Assembly: GCA_039621445.1 (NCBI GenBank)
Contig: CP154954.1
Coordinates: forward strand, 7,079,425 to 7,143,424
Reading direction: 5' to 3'
From: Euglena gracilis
Taxonomy: Eukaryota; Euglenida; Euglenophyceae; Euglenales
DNA: 64,000 bases
A model generated the notes under the pieces. The model saw nothing but the letters and a program-made list of their open reading frames with translations. It made no database searches and was not told where the DNA came from. Positions 41,507-52,300 of this stretch are shown in pieces (within the stretch, counting starts at the first letter, position 1; every line of letters begins with the position of its first letter). Both the position numbers and the translations under genes were made by a program.

Positions 41507-44500
41507 GTATGCTCCACTCCTGTCCTTCTGTGTTTCACTCTTGTTCGTATCCGTGTCTCAGTGAATTGACTTTTTTCTTAATTTCAATTTTGATTTGTTC
41601 ACAGGGTATAATGCAGCAACACGATGGTGCAGGAGTGTTCCTGTTTTGAAAGGAATGCAATAATTTTCAGAATTGTAGAATACTTTGTTCCACACGCTTT
41701 TTCATTTGGACAGGCTAATGCTCTTCTTGTTGCATTTCTGCAGAATCCCTTTTTGTGACTCCACAGAGGGCCAGCCAGAAGTACTCCCAGCCTCCCACCC
41801 GTGGCATTGGTGGCGGTGGGTACTGTGGACCAGACCAACATTTGGTGGCAGTCACCAAAGATACCGCAGGCAAATTATTCCATGTTATATTTCAATTAAT
41901 GCATTCATTTTTTCTTTTGTTCGGAATTAATACATTCGTGCTATTTTTATTATTTATTTGAAACAAATTGCACGTTTCAGCTTATGTATATTTGATGATT
42001 TTTTTTAACACGCAGTAATACTCAATGTAATTTCCTCCTTCCCCATCTCCAAGGGCCACCCCGTCCTGACCCATGGCTTTTATATTCTTTCAAAGAGCAT
42101 TCTTTTGTGTCCTTTTGTGAGATATTGCTTTACATTTCGCCATTATCATCAGAATGTTTTAACGAGATTTTTTTGATTTCTCCCCCACTTATTGTTCCCG
42201 CCGTCCAATGTCCAGCACCTCCCTCCCTTCCCTGGTTATGGCGGGATTTATTAAAGGATGGACCCTGGGGGACAGGGAGGGTCGGTGGGTCCGCCCACCC
42301 CCCGGGGGGTTGCTTCCAAGTGCGTTGTGGGTCCCCCACAAGGTTCTGGCTTTTTTGCCTTTTTTTTTTCGGTGCAAGGGCTCCAAATTTTTTTGACCCC
42401 ATATTTGACCTCAAAAATGCCCCCCCCAGGGTGGAGGGGCGCTCTTTGGGTGGGCGGGGTTCCCCCTGGTGTCTGTCTTATGACCACATTTCCGGTGTAC
42501 CCAACCAATGGACCGGGGGTGGGTATTTGTTGGCCCTGGACGCCCGATCCGATCCCCCGATCCCCCCCTAACGTCGCCTCTGCAACGCTGGCCTGAGGTG
42601 GGCGCTGCCCCGCTTGCTGCTCGTGCCCTTCCTCGCCCTGTTCTTCCTGTGGGTGTTCAACGCCGAGGGGGGCGTCGGGCTCGACGCCTCCAGCCTCTTC
42701 GGCCTGCACGCCGTGCTGATGGTCGTCTTTGTGCTGCCCAGACCCCCGGCCCCCACCGATGGCTCATGGTGCAATGTGAATGTGCAGCGAATGAGTCTCA
42801 GGCGTGAATATTTTTTTGGAAAATCGTATTGGGCAGCATGTTGAGGGGGAAGGGGCGCGCGTCACGCAAACTATTTCTTATAGTCTTTTATGTTTCTTAT
42901 AACACATTTTTTCTAGCAAAAATTATTACTTGAATTTCCAAAAAAAAAAAGGTTGCCATTCTTTCAGTTTCCTCAACACAAAGCAGGGGAAAGTGCTTGG
43001 GAAAAAACCTAAAAAAAAACTGGTTGAACGCAATGAGAAATATTTTGCGGCAATATAGCTCTATACTATAAATAATATATATTTAGCTCTATAATCATAC
43101 CTACCCCCCCCCCCCCGGAAAACTGTCATGCCCGAGAACCTGTCAGGGTCCCGCCCGGGAAACTGTCAGGGTTCCCCGGTACCGGCCAACCTGTCAGTAT
43201 AGGAAGTTGTCAGGGTCCCCGGTACCGGCCACCCTGTCAGGGTCATTTTTCATTGACTTTCCCTTGAAGTGCCCTACCCGGGAAACTGTCAGGGTCCCGC
43301 CCGGGAAGCTGTCAGGGTTCCTGGTACTGGCCAACCTGTCAGTATAGGAAGTTGTCAGGGTCCCCGGTACTGGCCAACCTGTCAGGTGACAGTTTCCCGG
43401 GGGGGGGGGTAGGTATCAAAGGTTATTTTTTTTATAAAATTAATTAATAATTTTAATAATATATATATGCATAATTGATAATTGTAATATTATTAATATA
43501 ATCATATAATTAATAATGAATATAAATTTAATTAATTTTTAATATTTTCTAGGCTTTATGTGATTTTTTGGGGGGCTGCATTAACCATTTTCTAGCTGAG
43601 GCTTCACAGAGAGAAGCCAAACACCGGTCGATAACTATGGGAAAATATGTGGGGATTTCAGCGATTTTACCATTTTTGTCTATGGTAATTTTTGTTTGTC
43701 ATGCATTTTAGAGTTCACGCATAATTCTTCGAAGTGGTTGCCACCGACGTAAGGGTTTTCGCCAGCATACTTTTATTGGTGTATCGTTCCTGAACTTTTT
43801 TTTGGATGTTTGATGTATGACTGGCTGGGGCCTTGTTCCGATCTGCATGCAGGAGGCCCTCCTTGTCTATTCCGTTCCACTTTTCGGGCCTCTGCCGGTT
43901 CCCCGAGCTGCCTCCAAGTGTGCCGCCCCCAACTCGACGTGGCTGTGCTGCGGCGAAAATGAATGGGAGGCTGGCCAGTGTTGAGGCCGGGGGTTGCTTA
44001 ACACGGGTGTTGCGTAACGCGCAGAACCCCAACGTTTCCGCAATCAAAGCTGCAGTACCCCCCCCCCCCTATGTCCAACGACCACCCCCCCTCGGTCAGG
44101 ACACCTTTTCGGAGGTTTGATTTTTTTTGCAGGTGTCTGGAAACCGGAGGTTTGCCAGCCCTGAAAGGCTTTTCTTCCGCCCTTCGTTTGCATTTTCTTT
44201 GCATGTTCTCTTGACCTGATCTCCGCAACAAAATCGTCCAAGGATGTCAGTTCTGGGTGCTATTTAAGTAAATATTTGTTGACAGGGCTGGAAATGGGGC
44301 GCAAAGCGAAGTTTTGGGGGGGTTTCCGCAAAAAAAAAATCCCGACCCTGTGTCCAACGACCACCCCCCCTGTCAGAGGACACCTTTTTGGTCACTACCC
44401 TATGTCCAACGACCGCCCCCCCCCCCTGGTCAGAGGACAGAGGGTACCGGTCGTTGGACATAGGGGGGGGGAGGGGGGTAAGGTGGGTTGGAGTGGGACC

Positions 44501-47500
44501 AGGATCAGTGTCTAGTAAATTGGCTGGCCAGGGTCCTCAACCAAAAAGCTGAGTGGGACAGACATTTATTCTACCGTTGAAATATACCAAATGTTAGGCG
44601 ACTCATCTTGCTATTAAGTTTTTTTTCTGGTTGGTTTGTTTTCATCTCCGCCTCCTGGGCCTCACATCACATCCTGCTCGCATTTTTGGATTTTTGGGGT
44701 CATATCTTGTCATTTTCACAGGGGGGGGGAAATTTATATCCGCAATTTTTCCGCAATTTCCGCAAATTTCCGCAATTTCCGCAATTTTCCGCAATTTTCC
44801 GCAATTTTTCCGCAATTTCCGCAATTTTTCCGCAATTTTTCACCGTTTTTTTGAAGAATTTTTTCCCCACCACCGAAGATGGAAGATGCAATGAGTTCAA
44901 GCCATTCTTCAAATGGATCAACAGGTGTGCTATTGTGTTTTGTTGTCCCCCCCCAGTTTACCAATTTTTCTCACAGGTGCACCACTGGTCACAGGATTGG
45001 GTGCGTCCCACCTGTGCAAAGAACATCAAGCGTGTTGATTTGTGCTCGCCTGCATCGACGTGGGTGTTGCGGTGTTCTGAACCTCACAATTGAAAATTTT
45101 CTAAGTCCCCCCAAGCAGAAATGTGTATACCCGATATCAATTTTTCCGCAATTTTTCCGCAATTTCCGCAATTTTCCCGCAATTTTTCCGCAATTTTTCC
45201 GAAGGCCTCCGATATCAATTTCCCCCCCCTGATTTTCATAATAAAAAAAATGTCGATGTGCGCATTTGCGCACATCGGCAAAGAAAAAAAGTGCGAGATG
45301 CGCTGCCTGAGCAAATCTCCGACTGCATTTCCCTCAGCCTCTTTTCATTTCCCTGTTCCCTAGCTTGGGGCATGAAAGGAAAGCATCAGTTTCTCTGCAA
45401 AAAAAAACACTGAATTTTGGCAAATTGATTGGAACAGCAAACTTACGGCAATATCATCCCAAAAATGAAGTGTCAGCAATCCACACAATTTGGAAAAAAT
45501 GAATGCCTGTGTTGATGTTAATTTGGTTTTGTTTAGATTTTGTTTTGTTTAGTTTGAAAATATTATTCCCCAAACAATATATTGTAAATATAAATTATAC
45601 AATTATACAAAAATACATATGTATGTATGTATAATATAATATCAATGAAAATGCTTCAAGAGGTTGTAAAATGAAGAATTTGGCTGCATTTATCATGTAT
45701 GGATGGATGGGAGTAAGGGAAGCAGCTGGGCAGGCGGTCAGGCAAGCAGGAAAAAAAAATGAAGAAGGCCTTTGTGCGGTGGGCTTTTGGCCTCTGGCCT
45801 TCATTTTTTCCAGGGCTTCCCGGTTCCATAAGGTGCTCCCGCGCAGGGCCGTCCACGCTTTCTTCCACCTCGCCGGCCTGGGGTGCGCCGTTGGGGGGCT
45901 GGTGGCCATCGTGTCCTACAAGCGCCAGAACGGCGACAACATCTACCCGAACTACCCGGTGTACACCCCCCACTCCTGGGTGGCCATTGCCTTCCTCGCT
46001 TTGTGGACCATGGATTCATTCAACACCCGTGTGACCCCACCCTCCGGGCGGTAAATGGGTTTTTGTGAGTGGGTGGGTGAGTTGGGGCCTCTGAACCATC
46101 TCAGGGGGGTGGGGTACACTACGGGGCAGATTTTGTCCGAGCCAAAGTCCGTGCCGGAAAAACGTGTTTTCGGCTGATATTGACTGGATTTTGGAAGTTA
46201 GATTTTGGTGGGTGGTTTTGGGCCTAGGGAAAAGGTCCTCCCCCAGAGTCACGAAGTGAATCTATGTTGTAGACCCTCCAGCTGCTGGGAGCAAGCCACT
46301 GCCACGCATGGTGGTGTCAAATGAGGGATAACTGTGCAATCGAATGCACCTTTTCTTCAAGATGTTTGTTTTTTTTTCAGTTTACAGTTGCTTTCTTAAA
46401 GCTATTGAGTTTGAACATTTGACTACAAGACGACTTGCATTTCCACCAGTGAGATTATTAGTTCTGCAGTTAATTTGGGGGGAATGAAAAACCACTTTTT
46501 TGTGTAGCTTTTCTCTCCGGTCCAGAGAGAAACTGCATGATTTGATTCACAAACCTGTCTATCCGAAGCAATTACCACGCCTTTCTGGCCGAGAACCCAT
46601 TATCAGGAAGTATGTCACCACTGGTCATGGTGACTTAACTGAAATTGTTGTGTTTCGTCCCATAGCAGTTGCAGTGGCTTGTCGTGGAGGTGCTGTTGTT
46701 TTTGCTCTCATCAAGGATGAGCAGATCAAGCAACGATGCAGGGCCACCACCCATCTCATGATGATTTCTTTTTTTTTGTCTGCACACGTACACCTATGCC
46801 GCCGAACTCAGAATTACAGAAACATGAAAGTATTTGGTTGAAACATTTTTGTGTCTGATGTCTTTCTAATAAGACAAAATTCATTTAAGTCTGTTGATTA
46901 TTTGCCTTTGTTTATTTGTTGGGGGGGGTAGACGTTCAATTAACCCAACTGCAAATCTCGCGTGGAATATTCACTTTTCGGATTCTCAAATTCTCAAAAA
47001 TAATTAACAGGTGCATTTTTGCACATTTTAGAAATGCAAAAAAAAGGTTCCTTGGGTTGAATCCGACATCTGCGGTTCACCTGCATAAGGGATCCCACCT
47101 TCAAATGGGGACTTCAAACGTGCCCTTAAGTGCGGACATTGAAGAGTTTCTTTTCAACAGTTGGCTGCAACTCGCTGACTGGTGGTGTTGATGTTGGTTA
47201 CGGGGTTCCCCTTCTGCCCCCTCACGCGCTGGAGCCAGTTTGCTACCAGAGGCTGTTGATAATCCTATTAATGACCAGGAGAGTTTGGGGCAAAGAAGTC
47301 CCCCCGGTGGGGGGCAAATGGGAATCTGCCGACCTCATTTTACACTCTAAGTTTTTAATTCAGATGGATCTGGCCACCCGGGCTGAAAGTGCCAAAAGCT
47401 AAAAAAGTTGCAGTCTGCCAAACCGTTTCATCCCCAACCCGGCATTTTTTTCCAGCCAACTCTTCTCAGCCGGCTGCCGGAATTCCGCTGGGGGACCCCA

Positions 47501-49583
47501 CCATCTCCGTTTCCTGTGTGGGGGTTTAAATGCCCTCGACAGAGAAGTAACCCCGAATTTTTCGAATTTTGATCGGGATTGGCGGTGCGGGCGACGTTCC
47601 ACCGCTTCTTCGGGAACGTGACCTACGGGGTCGGCCTCGCCACGTGTGCCTTGGGCTTCCAGGACATGCAGTCCAGCGACCTCTCGTGGCTGGCAACCAG
47701 GGACTGCTTTAATAATACAACATATATTCTATTATATGTTTATTGTATTATTATATAATATTATAATAATATAATATACAATATTATATTATATTATATA
47801 TTTATATATATTTTTTAGATATTGATTTAATAACAATATCGAATATTCATAATTAATTTGGACATCACAGACGCTTCTTCTAAGAATTGGTTTTCTGTAA
47901 AATGTATTTTTCAAAGTCCCATCCCCCACCAGGTCCCCTGCGCTGCTGAATAAAAGTCTCTGCGTCCGATGCCCAACATGACGGACGCAATGGCGTCCAT
48001 GGCGGGCATGGACATGGACATGCCCGACATGCCCACGGGCTACCAGTACAACTCCATCCTGGCCTGCTACGCCAGCGCCTGCAGACCACGGTGGCTGCAA
48101 TTATATGTGACTGATCCCTTCCTACCCCCCCCCCCTTGTCCAACGACCGGGCTTGTCTAACGACCACCCCCCGGTCAGAGACGATCTTTTTGTATACGAT
48201 GTTGGTTCAGTACTGCGAAAAAATTGTGTGATTTTATTTTCGGTTTAGTTGCATTTGCATGTTCCAGTGATGCTTTTTTTTTCGATTTGTTTGGGATTAA
48301 CACCCTAAAATGGCAGAAAATGCCAAAACAGCACAAAAAAAGGCCAAAAGCTCCCCAAAATGGTTACAAATCACCCCAAAATGACTGAAACGTATGGAAA
48401 GTGTGAGATTGTTCCAAACGGCTGAAATTTGATTACAGTTGGCCAAAAATGGGCAAAAATGGCCTGAAATTGGGCAAAAAGTGGCCCAAAATTGCCAAAC
48501 GTGGCCAAAAGTTGCCCAAAATGGCCAGAAGTGGCCAAAAAATGGCTAAAGAAACCAAAAATGGCCAAAAGTGGCCAAGAATGACTAAATGAAACCAAAC
48601 GTGGCAAAAAATGGCCAAAAGTGACCCAAAAATCCCAAGAGTGGCCAAACAATGGCCAAAAGTGGCCAAAAAAATGGCAGAAGTCGCCAAAAATGCCGAA
48701 AATAGCCCAACGTTGTCCAAAATGACCAAATACCCCCCATATGTGGCCAATTTATTGCCGACCTGGGGCCCACCCCCCTTGTCTAACGACCACCCCCCCT
48801 GGTCGGCGACGAACATTGGCCAATTTAGCGACCGCCCCCCCGGTCGGAGACGAACATTAGTGGTTGTTGGACAAGGGGGGGGGGGGAGGTAAGGGAAATT
48901 ATCTTCCCTGAGAAACTGTCGTTTCACCGACGTTTTGGGCTGCAGTGCCCGGGGACAGTTTCCCGAGAGGGGCATATTGTTTATCAAAAGGAGAAGAACA
49001 AAGTTTGGAATTTCACTACATACTGCTCACCCCATTGTTGGCCCACTAGGTGCAAGGATCCTCCACACTCATCAACATCACGCACTCGCAAAGAAAAAAG
49101 AATTGGTTTGCTTTAAATACCCGCGTTCAATATTTCCCCCAAGCTTCTTTTTTGTGCAGAGCTAAATTTTGTAACGGAAGGATTTTGGAAACCCAAAAAA
49201 ATTTCTGGCCCTTCGCTCCAGGGTTTTTCTCCCGGGGGGGGGTGGCACCTCCCCCCTCCTTTAATACCCTGCTCACAAGGCATGAGGGGCAGAGCAAGTC
49301 CGGGCCTCTCCGCATCACATCCATGTCCCAGCCATTGTGCGACTGTCTGTTGCTGGTGTTCATCGGGATCGCCACGTTCTTTGTCCAGCTTTTCAAGTGA
49401 GTCGTGCGACTTAATGATTTGCTTGACTCCCACTCTGTGCTTAAGTGATCTGCCTCCCCTCTGCCTAGCTGGAGGCTGATGCCTGCCTCGCTTGGTGCAC
49501 CCCCATTGTCTGCAGATTGTCTGTTTCCTGCCGAAAGTTTGGGCCGACAAACACACTGCTTCGCTGAACACCCATATTTTTCT

Positions 49584-49681
<98 letters not shown>

Positions 49682-49783
49682 CATGTATATGTATATGTAT
49701 ATGCACATGTATATGTATATGCACATGTATATGTATATGCACATGTATATGTATATATATATATATACATATATATAGACATA

Positions 49784-49816
<33 letters not shown>

Positions 49817-50354
49817 GTGGCAGCGAGTCTTTACTTGGCCCCCCCCCCCGGGGGTCCAAGTAAAGACTCCAGGGGGGGGGGGTCCGGGTAGTATCCCCCG
49901 GGTCCGGCGTTGCCCCCGTTTCGGTCCCAAGTTTTTCACCACTCTGAGCCCTCGTTCAACTGCTTTTCCCCTTGTTTTCTTCTGGCGGTGAACACAAATA
50001 ATTTGCACGTCCCGGTTTTTTTCTAAAAGAAATTGTAACATCATTTTTGCGCACTAAACGTCGCAGCTGAACGTTGTTGAACTGTTTTTTTTTTAAAGAA
50101 AGTTCTTCAAAAACAATTTGGTCAATGCTTTATTCTAACGTGCACCATTTTGCAGTTGTTTTTGAACAACAAGATTTTGAGGTTATGATTGGGAAAACTC
50201 CGAGGAAAAACGCTCTGTGAGCTTTATCTTATCTATTTATTTTTTTTTCGGTTTTATTTGGGTCAATTTTTTTATGGGCGATTTTATGTATTTGTACCAC
50301 ATCATCTGCTTTTTTCCCCCATTCAGTACTCCTGGACAGCAAAGCCACCAATAG
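41392..50354 (+). CDS. cytochrome b561 family protein, copy A (gene span)
   Basis: Eight or nine exons encode a six-helix cytochrome b561, a membrane enzyme that passes electrons across a membrane between two b hemes, usually from ascorbate to ferric chelates or monodehydroascorbate. The heme histidines are all present: H-AVLMV (TM2), H-AFFH (TM3), H-SW (TM4), F-H-RFF (TM5). The order is N-terminal cytosolic segment, TM1 ([15 protein letters not shown]), TM2 (EALLVY), TM3 plus loop ([14 protein letters not shown]), TM5 ([15 protein letters not shown]), Met-rich loop, TM6 ([20 protein letters not shown]). The second half of TM4, about 14 residues, is missing and must sit on an unidentified exon between 46029 and 47580. 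It uses both conventional and nonconventional introns. Confidence 0.87.
41744..41864 (+). CDS. b561-A exon 2
   Basis: Conventional acceptor TTTCTGCAG. Encodes (E)[18 protein letters not shown], then [20 protein letters not shown]. Gly-rich, likely cytosolic. Followed by a nonconventional intron (CAGGC/GCCTG ends); the last base is uncertain by one. Confidence 0.75.
42601..42735 (+). CDS. b561-A exon 3: TM1 and start of TM2
   Basis: [20 protein letters not shown], then [20 protein letters not shown] and VVFVL. His of LHAVLM is the first heme ligand. 135 nt as in copy B. Ends before GCC-CAG. Confidence 0.9.
43097..43416. repeat. GGAAACTGTCAGGG element inserted in b561-A intron
   Basis: Begins ACCTACCCCCC and ends GGGGGGTAGGT, i.e. 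terminal inverted repeats. The interior repeats CCCGGGAAACTGTCAGGGT and GGCCAACCTGTCAG. Absent at the corresponding place in copy B (about 56880-56945). Confidence 0.85.
43840..43938 (+). CDS. b561-A exon 4: TM2 end
   Basis: [20 protein letters not shown], then [13 protein letters not shown]. Joining gives H-x13-E-A-L-L-V-Y, the exact spacing of TM2 in b561 proteins. The 5' border is nonconventional (TTG-near end, one base off). Donor AC|GTGGCT is conventional and fits the next exon's phase; identity with copy B stays near-complete up to there. Confidence 0.75.
44056..44480. repeat. TATGTCCAACGACC ... GGTCGTTGGACATA element in b561-A
   Basis: Outer ends TACCCCCC-TATGTCCAACGACC and GGTCGTTGGACATA-GGGGG..GGTA. 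Includes CCCTGTCAGAGGACACC words. Absent from copy B, which explains most of the size difference of this intron. Confidence 0.85.
44743..45208. repeat. TTTCCGCAA repeat arrays
   Basis: Two arrays (44743-44845 and about 45140-45208) of CGCAATTTCCGCAATTTTTC-type units. Copy B lacks them. Confidence 0.9.
45847..46028 (+). CDS. b561-A exon 5: TM3, loop, TM4 start
   Basis: [20 protein letters not shown], then [20 protein letters not shown] and [20 protein letters not shown]. Contains three heme-ligand-type histidines (HAFFH, HSW). Conventional borders CGCAG / C|GTGTGA. The loop matches b561 'F.YHN..G.P.lYSLHSW'. Confidence 0.92.
46040..46235. repeat. GTGGGTGGGT-type element
   Basis: GAGTGGGTGGGTGAGTTGGG, then a GGGGTGGGG core and GGTGGGTGG; same words as 15955-16235. 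Confidence 0.5.
46236..47580. other. intron region expected to hold a missing b561 exon
   Basis: Joining exon 5 to exon 6 directly leaves H-to-H spacing of 26 residues between TM4 and TM5 ligands; b561 proteins have about 40. A small exon of about 42 nt should therefore lie here. Text 46240-46840 is partly conserved in copy B (59185-59780) but I could not pick the exon. Confidence 0.4.
47581..47694 (+). CDS. b561-A exon 6: TM5
   Basis: [20 protein letters not shown] then [18 protein letters not shown]. His of FHRFFG is the TM5 ligand; LATCALGF matches b561 'GxATxxLG'. The end precedes AAC-CAGGGACT, which pairs with AGTCTCTG at the next exon. The 5' end is approximate (TTG-ATCGG upstream). 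Confidence 0.88.
47715..47850. repeat. AT-rich insertion in b561-A intron
   Basis: TA/AAT repeats, absent from the 111-nt counterpart intron in copy B (60475-60585). Confidence 0.8.
47968..48078 (+). CDS. b561-A exon 7: Met-rich loop and TM6 start
   Basis: [20 protein letters not shown] then [18 protein letters not shown]. Ten Met in the first 22 residues, spaced as MxM and MxxM, resembling copper-binding Met motifs. Start after CTG-CGTCC, end before CTG-CAGAC. Confidence 0.9.
48124..48890. repeat. GTCCAACGACC elements flanking a TGGCCAAAA array
   Basis: 48124-48205 begins CTACCCCCCCC-TTGTCCAACGACC; 48770-48890 ends GTTGTTGGACAAGGGGGG..GGTA. Between them 48320-48745 contains some 25 imperfect copies of TGGCCAAAA. 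The whole may be one large element. Confidence 0.7.
49355..49396 (+). CDS. b561-A exon 8: TM6 end
   Basis: [13 protein letters not shown] plus 2 nt. Start after CTG-TTGCT (CAGAC/GTCTG stem). Donor AA|GTGAGT. Without splicing the frame would stop at TGA 49398-49400. Confidence 0.8.
49577..49818. repeat. TATATG / TA microsatellite
   Basis: About 30 TATATG units, then TA repeats. Missing in copy B. Confidence 0.97.
49822..49876. repeat. inverted repeat AGTCTTTACTTGG / CCAAGTAAAGACT
   Basis: Perfect 13-bp arms around C-tract/G-tract, a compact example of the C/G hairpin layout. Confidence 0.85.
50327..50354 (+). CDS. b561-A terminal exon
   Basis: Conventional acceptor CCCCCATTCAG. In phase it gives (N)TPGQQSHQ and TAG at 50352-50354. 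The sequence remains identical to copy B for another 60 nt, up to a GTGAGT, so this exon may be translated in another frame ([20 protein letters not shown]) if exon 8 ends differently. Confidence 0.5.
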
Positions 50355-52300
50355 CCCAAGCTTTGCACCACTCAACAGCCCAGTTGTGGGTCGGTGAGTC
50401 TTTTGTTCCGAGTCTTCAGGTCTTTAGGTTCTTGGACCATGGCACATGCTCAACCGTTCTGGGATTTGAAAAAAAAATCTTGTTTTTGTTGTTACCTTGA
50501 AAGAACTTCCTCTTCCGCAGCACATTCTTCGAGTTTTTTTTTTTAAACCCTCCTTACTTATAATTTTGCAGTGTCCCAGTTTTTTTTTTTAAATTAATAA
50601 CATTGATTCAGCACACTGAACGCGCTCAACTGAACGTTGTTGCACATTTTTTTAAAGGAAATTCTTCAAAAACAATTTCGTCAATGCTTTCTTCCAACGT
50701 GCACCATTTTGTTGTTATTTTTGAACAACAAGGTTTTGAGGTTGTGACTGGGAACGCTCTGTGAGCTCTTTTTTTATTTTTATTTTTGGCGGGTCTTATT
50801 TGGGGTGTTCTTGTTATTATTATTTTGTGGGCGACTTTATGTGTCTGTTCTTTTTTTTTGCATTTCGGCATTCCTGGATTGCCAAAGAAATTTCTTTTGA
50901 TGATGTGATTTTGGAAGGCTGGAATCAACCCTGCGAGGTAGTGTAAAAAATTATCGTCTCCAGCCGCTGTTTCCCGTGTGCCTGGCAACGAACGCCTGCA
51001 GGCGCCTCGAGTCACCGTCCGGCTCAGCTGGTTGTGTGCTGTGTCCTCCTACGGCGGGGTCATTCAGATTGTACACCAACCAGACTTCCAGTGGGGTACG
51101 CATAGTCCGTTGCACCAACCGTAGAACAATAGACTGGTCACTTTCTTTGGCTTCTGATTTCATTTATTCATTTAGCTATGTTTCAAGTTGCTTAGTCTCC
51201 ATGCGCACCTAAACTCTGGGGTCAAAGTTGCAAAATGGTGTATAGATTTTGTAACATTTTGTTAAAGTGATTTTTTGGTTGTCATCATTTGAACGCAGCG
51301 AATTTAGATAGAGGTCCTCCCTGAAAAAGTCGACCCCCCCCCCAATATTAGAGTTTCGCCGGACCGTCCTGAAGTCCCTCGGAAGTTTCAAAGCCAGGGG
51401 GGTAAAATTATTTTTGATTTTTTTTGCATATCTGGTTTCTGAGGGCAATCAGCCCGAAGAACGTGGCTTTCACAGAGGGAGCATCACGTGTTGAAGGGTT
51501 GACTGTTTTCTAAACATCCAAATATCTTTCCTGATAAGTGAGCAACATAGGATACATTATCCCTACCGTCATCACAGTTACACCCACGTATGTCTGTAGC
51601 GTAAAAATATATGAAAATGTTGTGTGTTTTTGTGAGGGATCTGTTTGTATTGTCTTTTTGTGCTGGCCGAGTTTCACATAGCCCCCTTTGCCCCCTATAA
51701 AGTGTAACTGCCTCTCTTTGATCAGAAGCTGAGGATCTCGGTCTTTGGATAAAGAATTGGAGAGGAAAATTTTCACTGAATATGTTTAATTTTTGCTGCG
51801 GATCGTCAGTGTAGTCTCATGTGCAGTCTGCTATGACGTCGCATGCAGGTTTTTTTTTGGCGCAGTGGTTGTGGAAGAGCCCCGCCATCCCAGTCGCACC
51901 ACTGCCGAGTTCCAGTACTGGCTTCGGCCACGTACTATGATGGAGGCCAGCGCCCCTGTGTAGCCCTGGGCTGCACTCGCGCGAGCCGTCCTATATCGCC
52001 GACTCTGGCGGTGGTGTGGCTGGCGGTGGGGTCGGGAGCAGCCTCCCCAACCCAAGCCCAGACCCACAGTCCAGCGTCTGTTGGTTTGTGCTGGCATCGC
52101 CCTGCGCGTCCCGGGGAAGCTCAGGAGGTCCCGGGCCTGAATTTCAGCTGAAATTTGGTCAAGTCTCGATGGTCCGTCCCAAACCCAGCCGGTCCCAGGC
52201 AAGGCTTCGATATTTGTTGCCATGCTCCCAGGGAAAAGCTGAAACGATCGCCCATGTCAGTGTGTTTGACAAGGGGAACCTCCCTCTCATGCACCTTTGC
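50355..52300. other. downstream part of unit A, conserved blocks without clear gene
   Basis: Blocks 50855-51110 are nearly identical to copy B (63490-63745). Inside, 51047-51085 looks like a small exon (SYGGVIQIVHQPD) flanked by CTG-TGTCC and TTC-CAG. 51840-52260 is GC-rich with no accepted frame. Confidence 0.45.
51047..51085 (+). CDS. candidate small exon, unit A
   Basis: 39 nt: SYGGVIQIVHQPD. Preceded by CTG-TGTCC and followed by TTC-CAG. Copy B (63685-63723) is identical in this stretch although a 4-nt indel lies just upstream, as expected if the indel is intronic. Unknown gene. Confidence 0.4.

Larger units (their letters stand above)
41050..52300 (+). repeat. tandem duplication unit A (about 11.2 kb)
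   Basis: The start word GAGCATAGTTGGAAGGAAGA occurs at about 41069 and again at about 52308. From there the two units are collinear through every b561 exon and still match at the right window edge (51195-51330 against 63860-64000). Differences are mostly insertions of C/G-tract elements and microsatellites. Confidence 0.9.

Noticed and set aside
49479-49863. Met-Tyr / Ile-Cys repeat open frames
   Set aside because: Translation of the TATATG microsatellite; absent from the paralogous unit.
51831-52223. Minus-strand 130-codon open frame
   Set aside because: No homology, no partner exon, and every certain exon is on the + strand.
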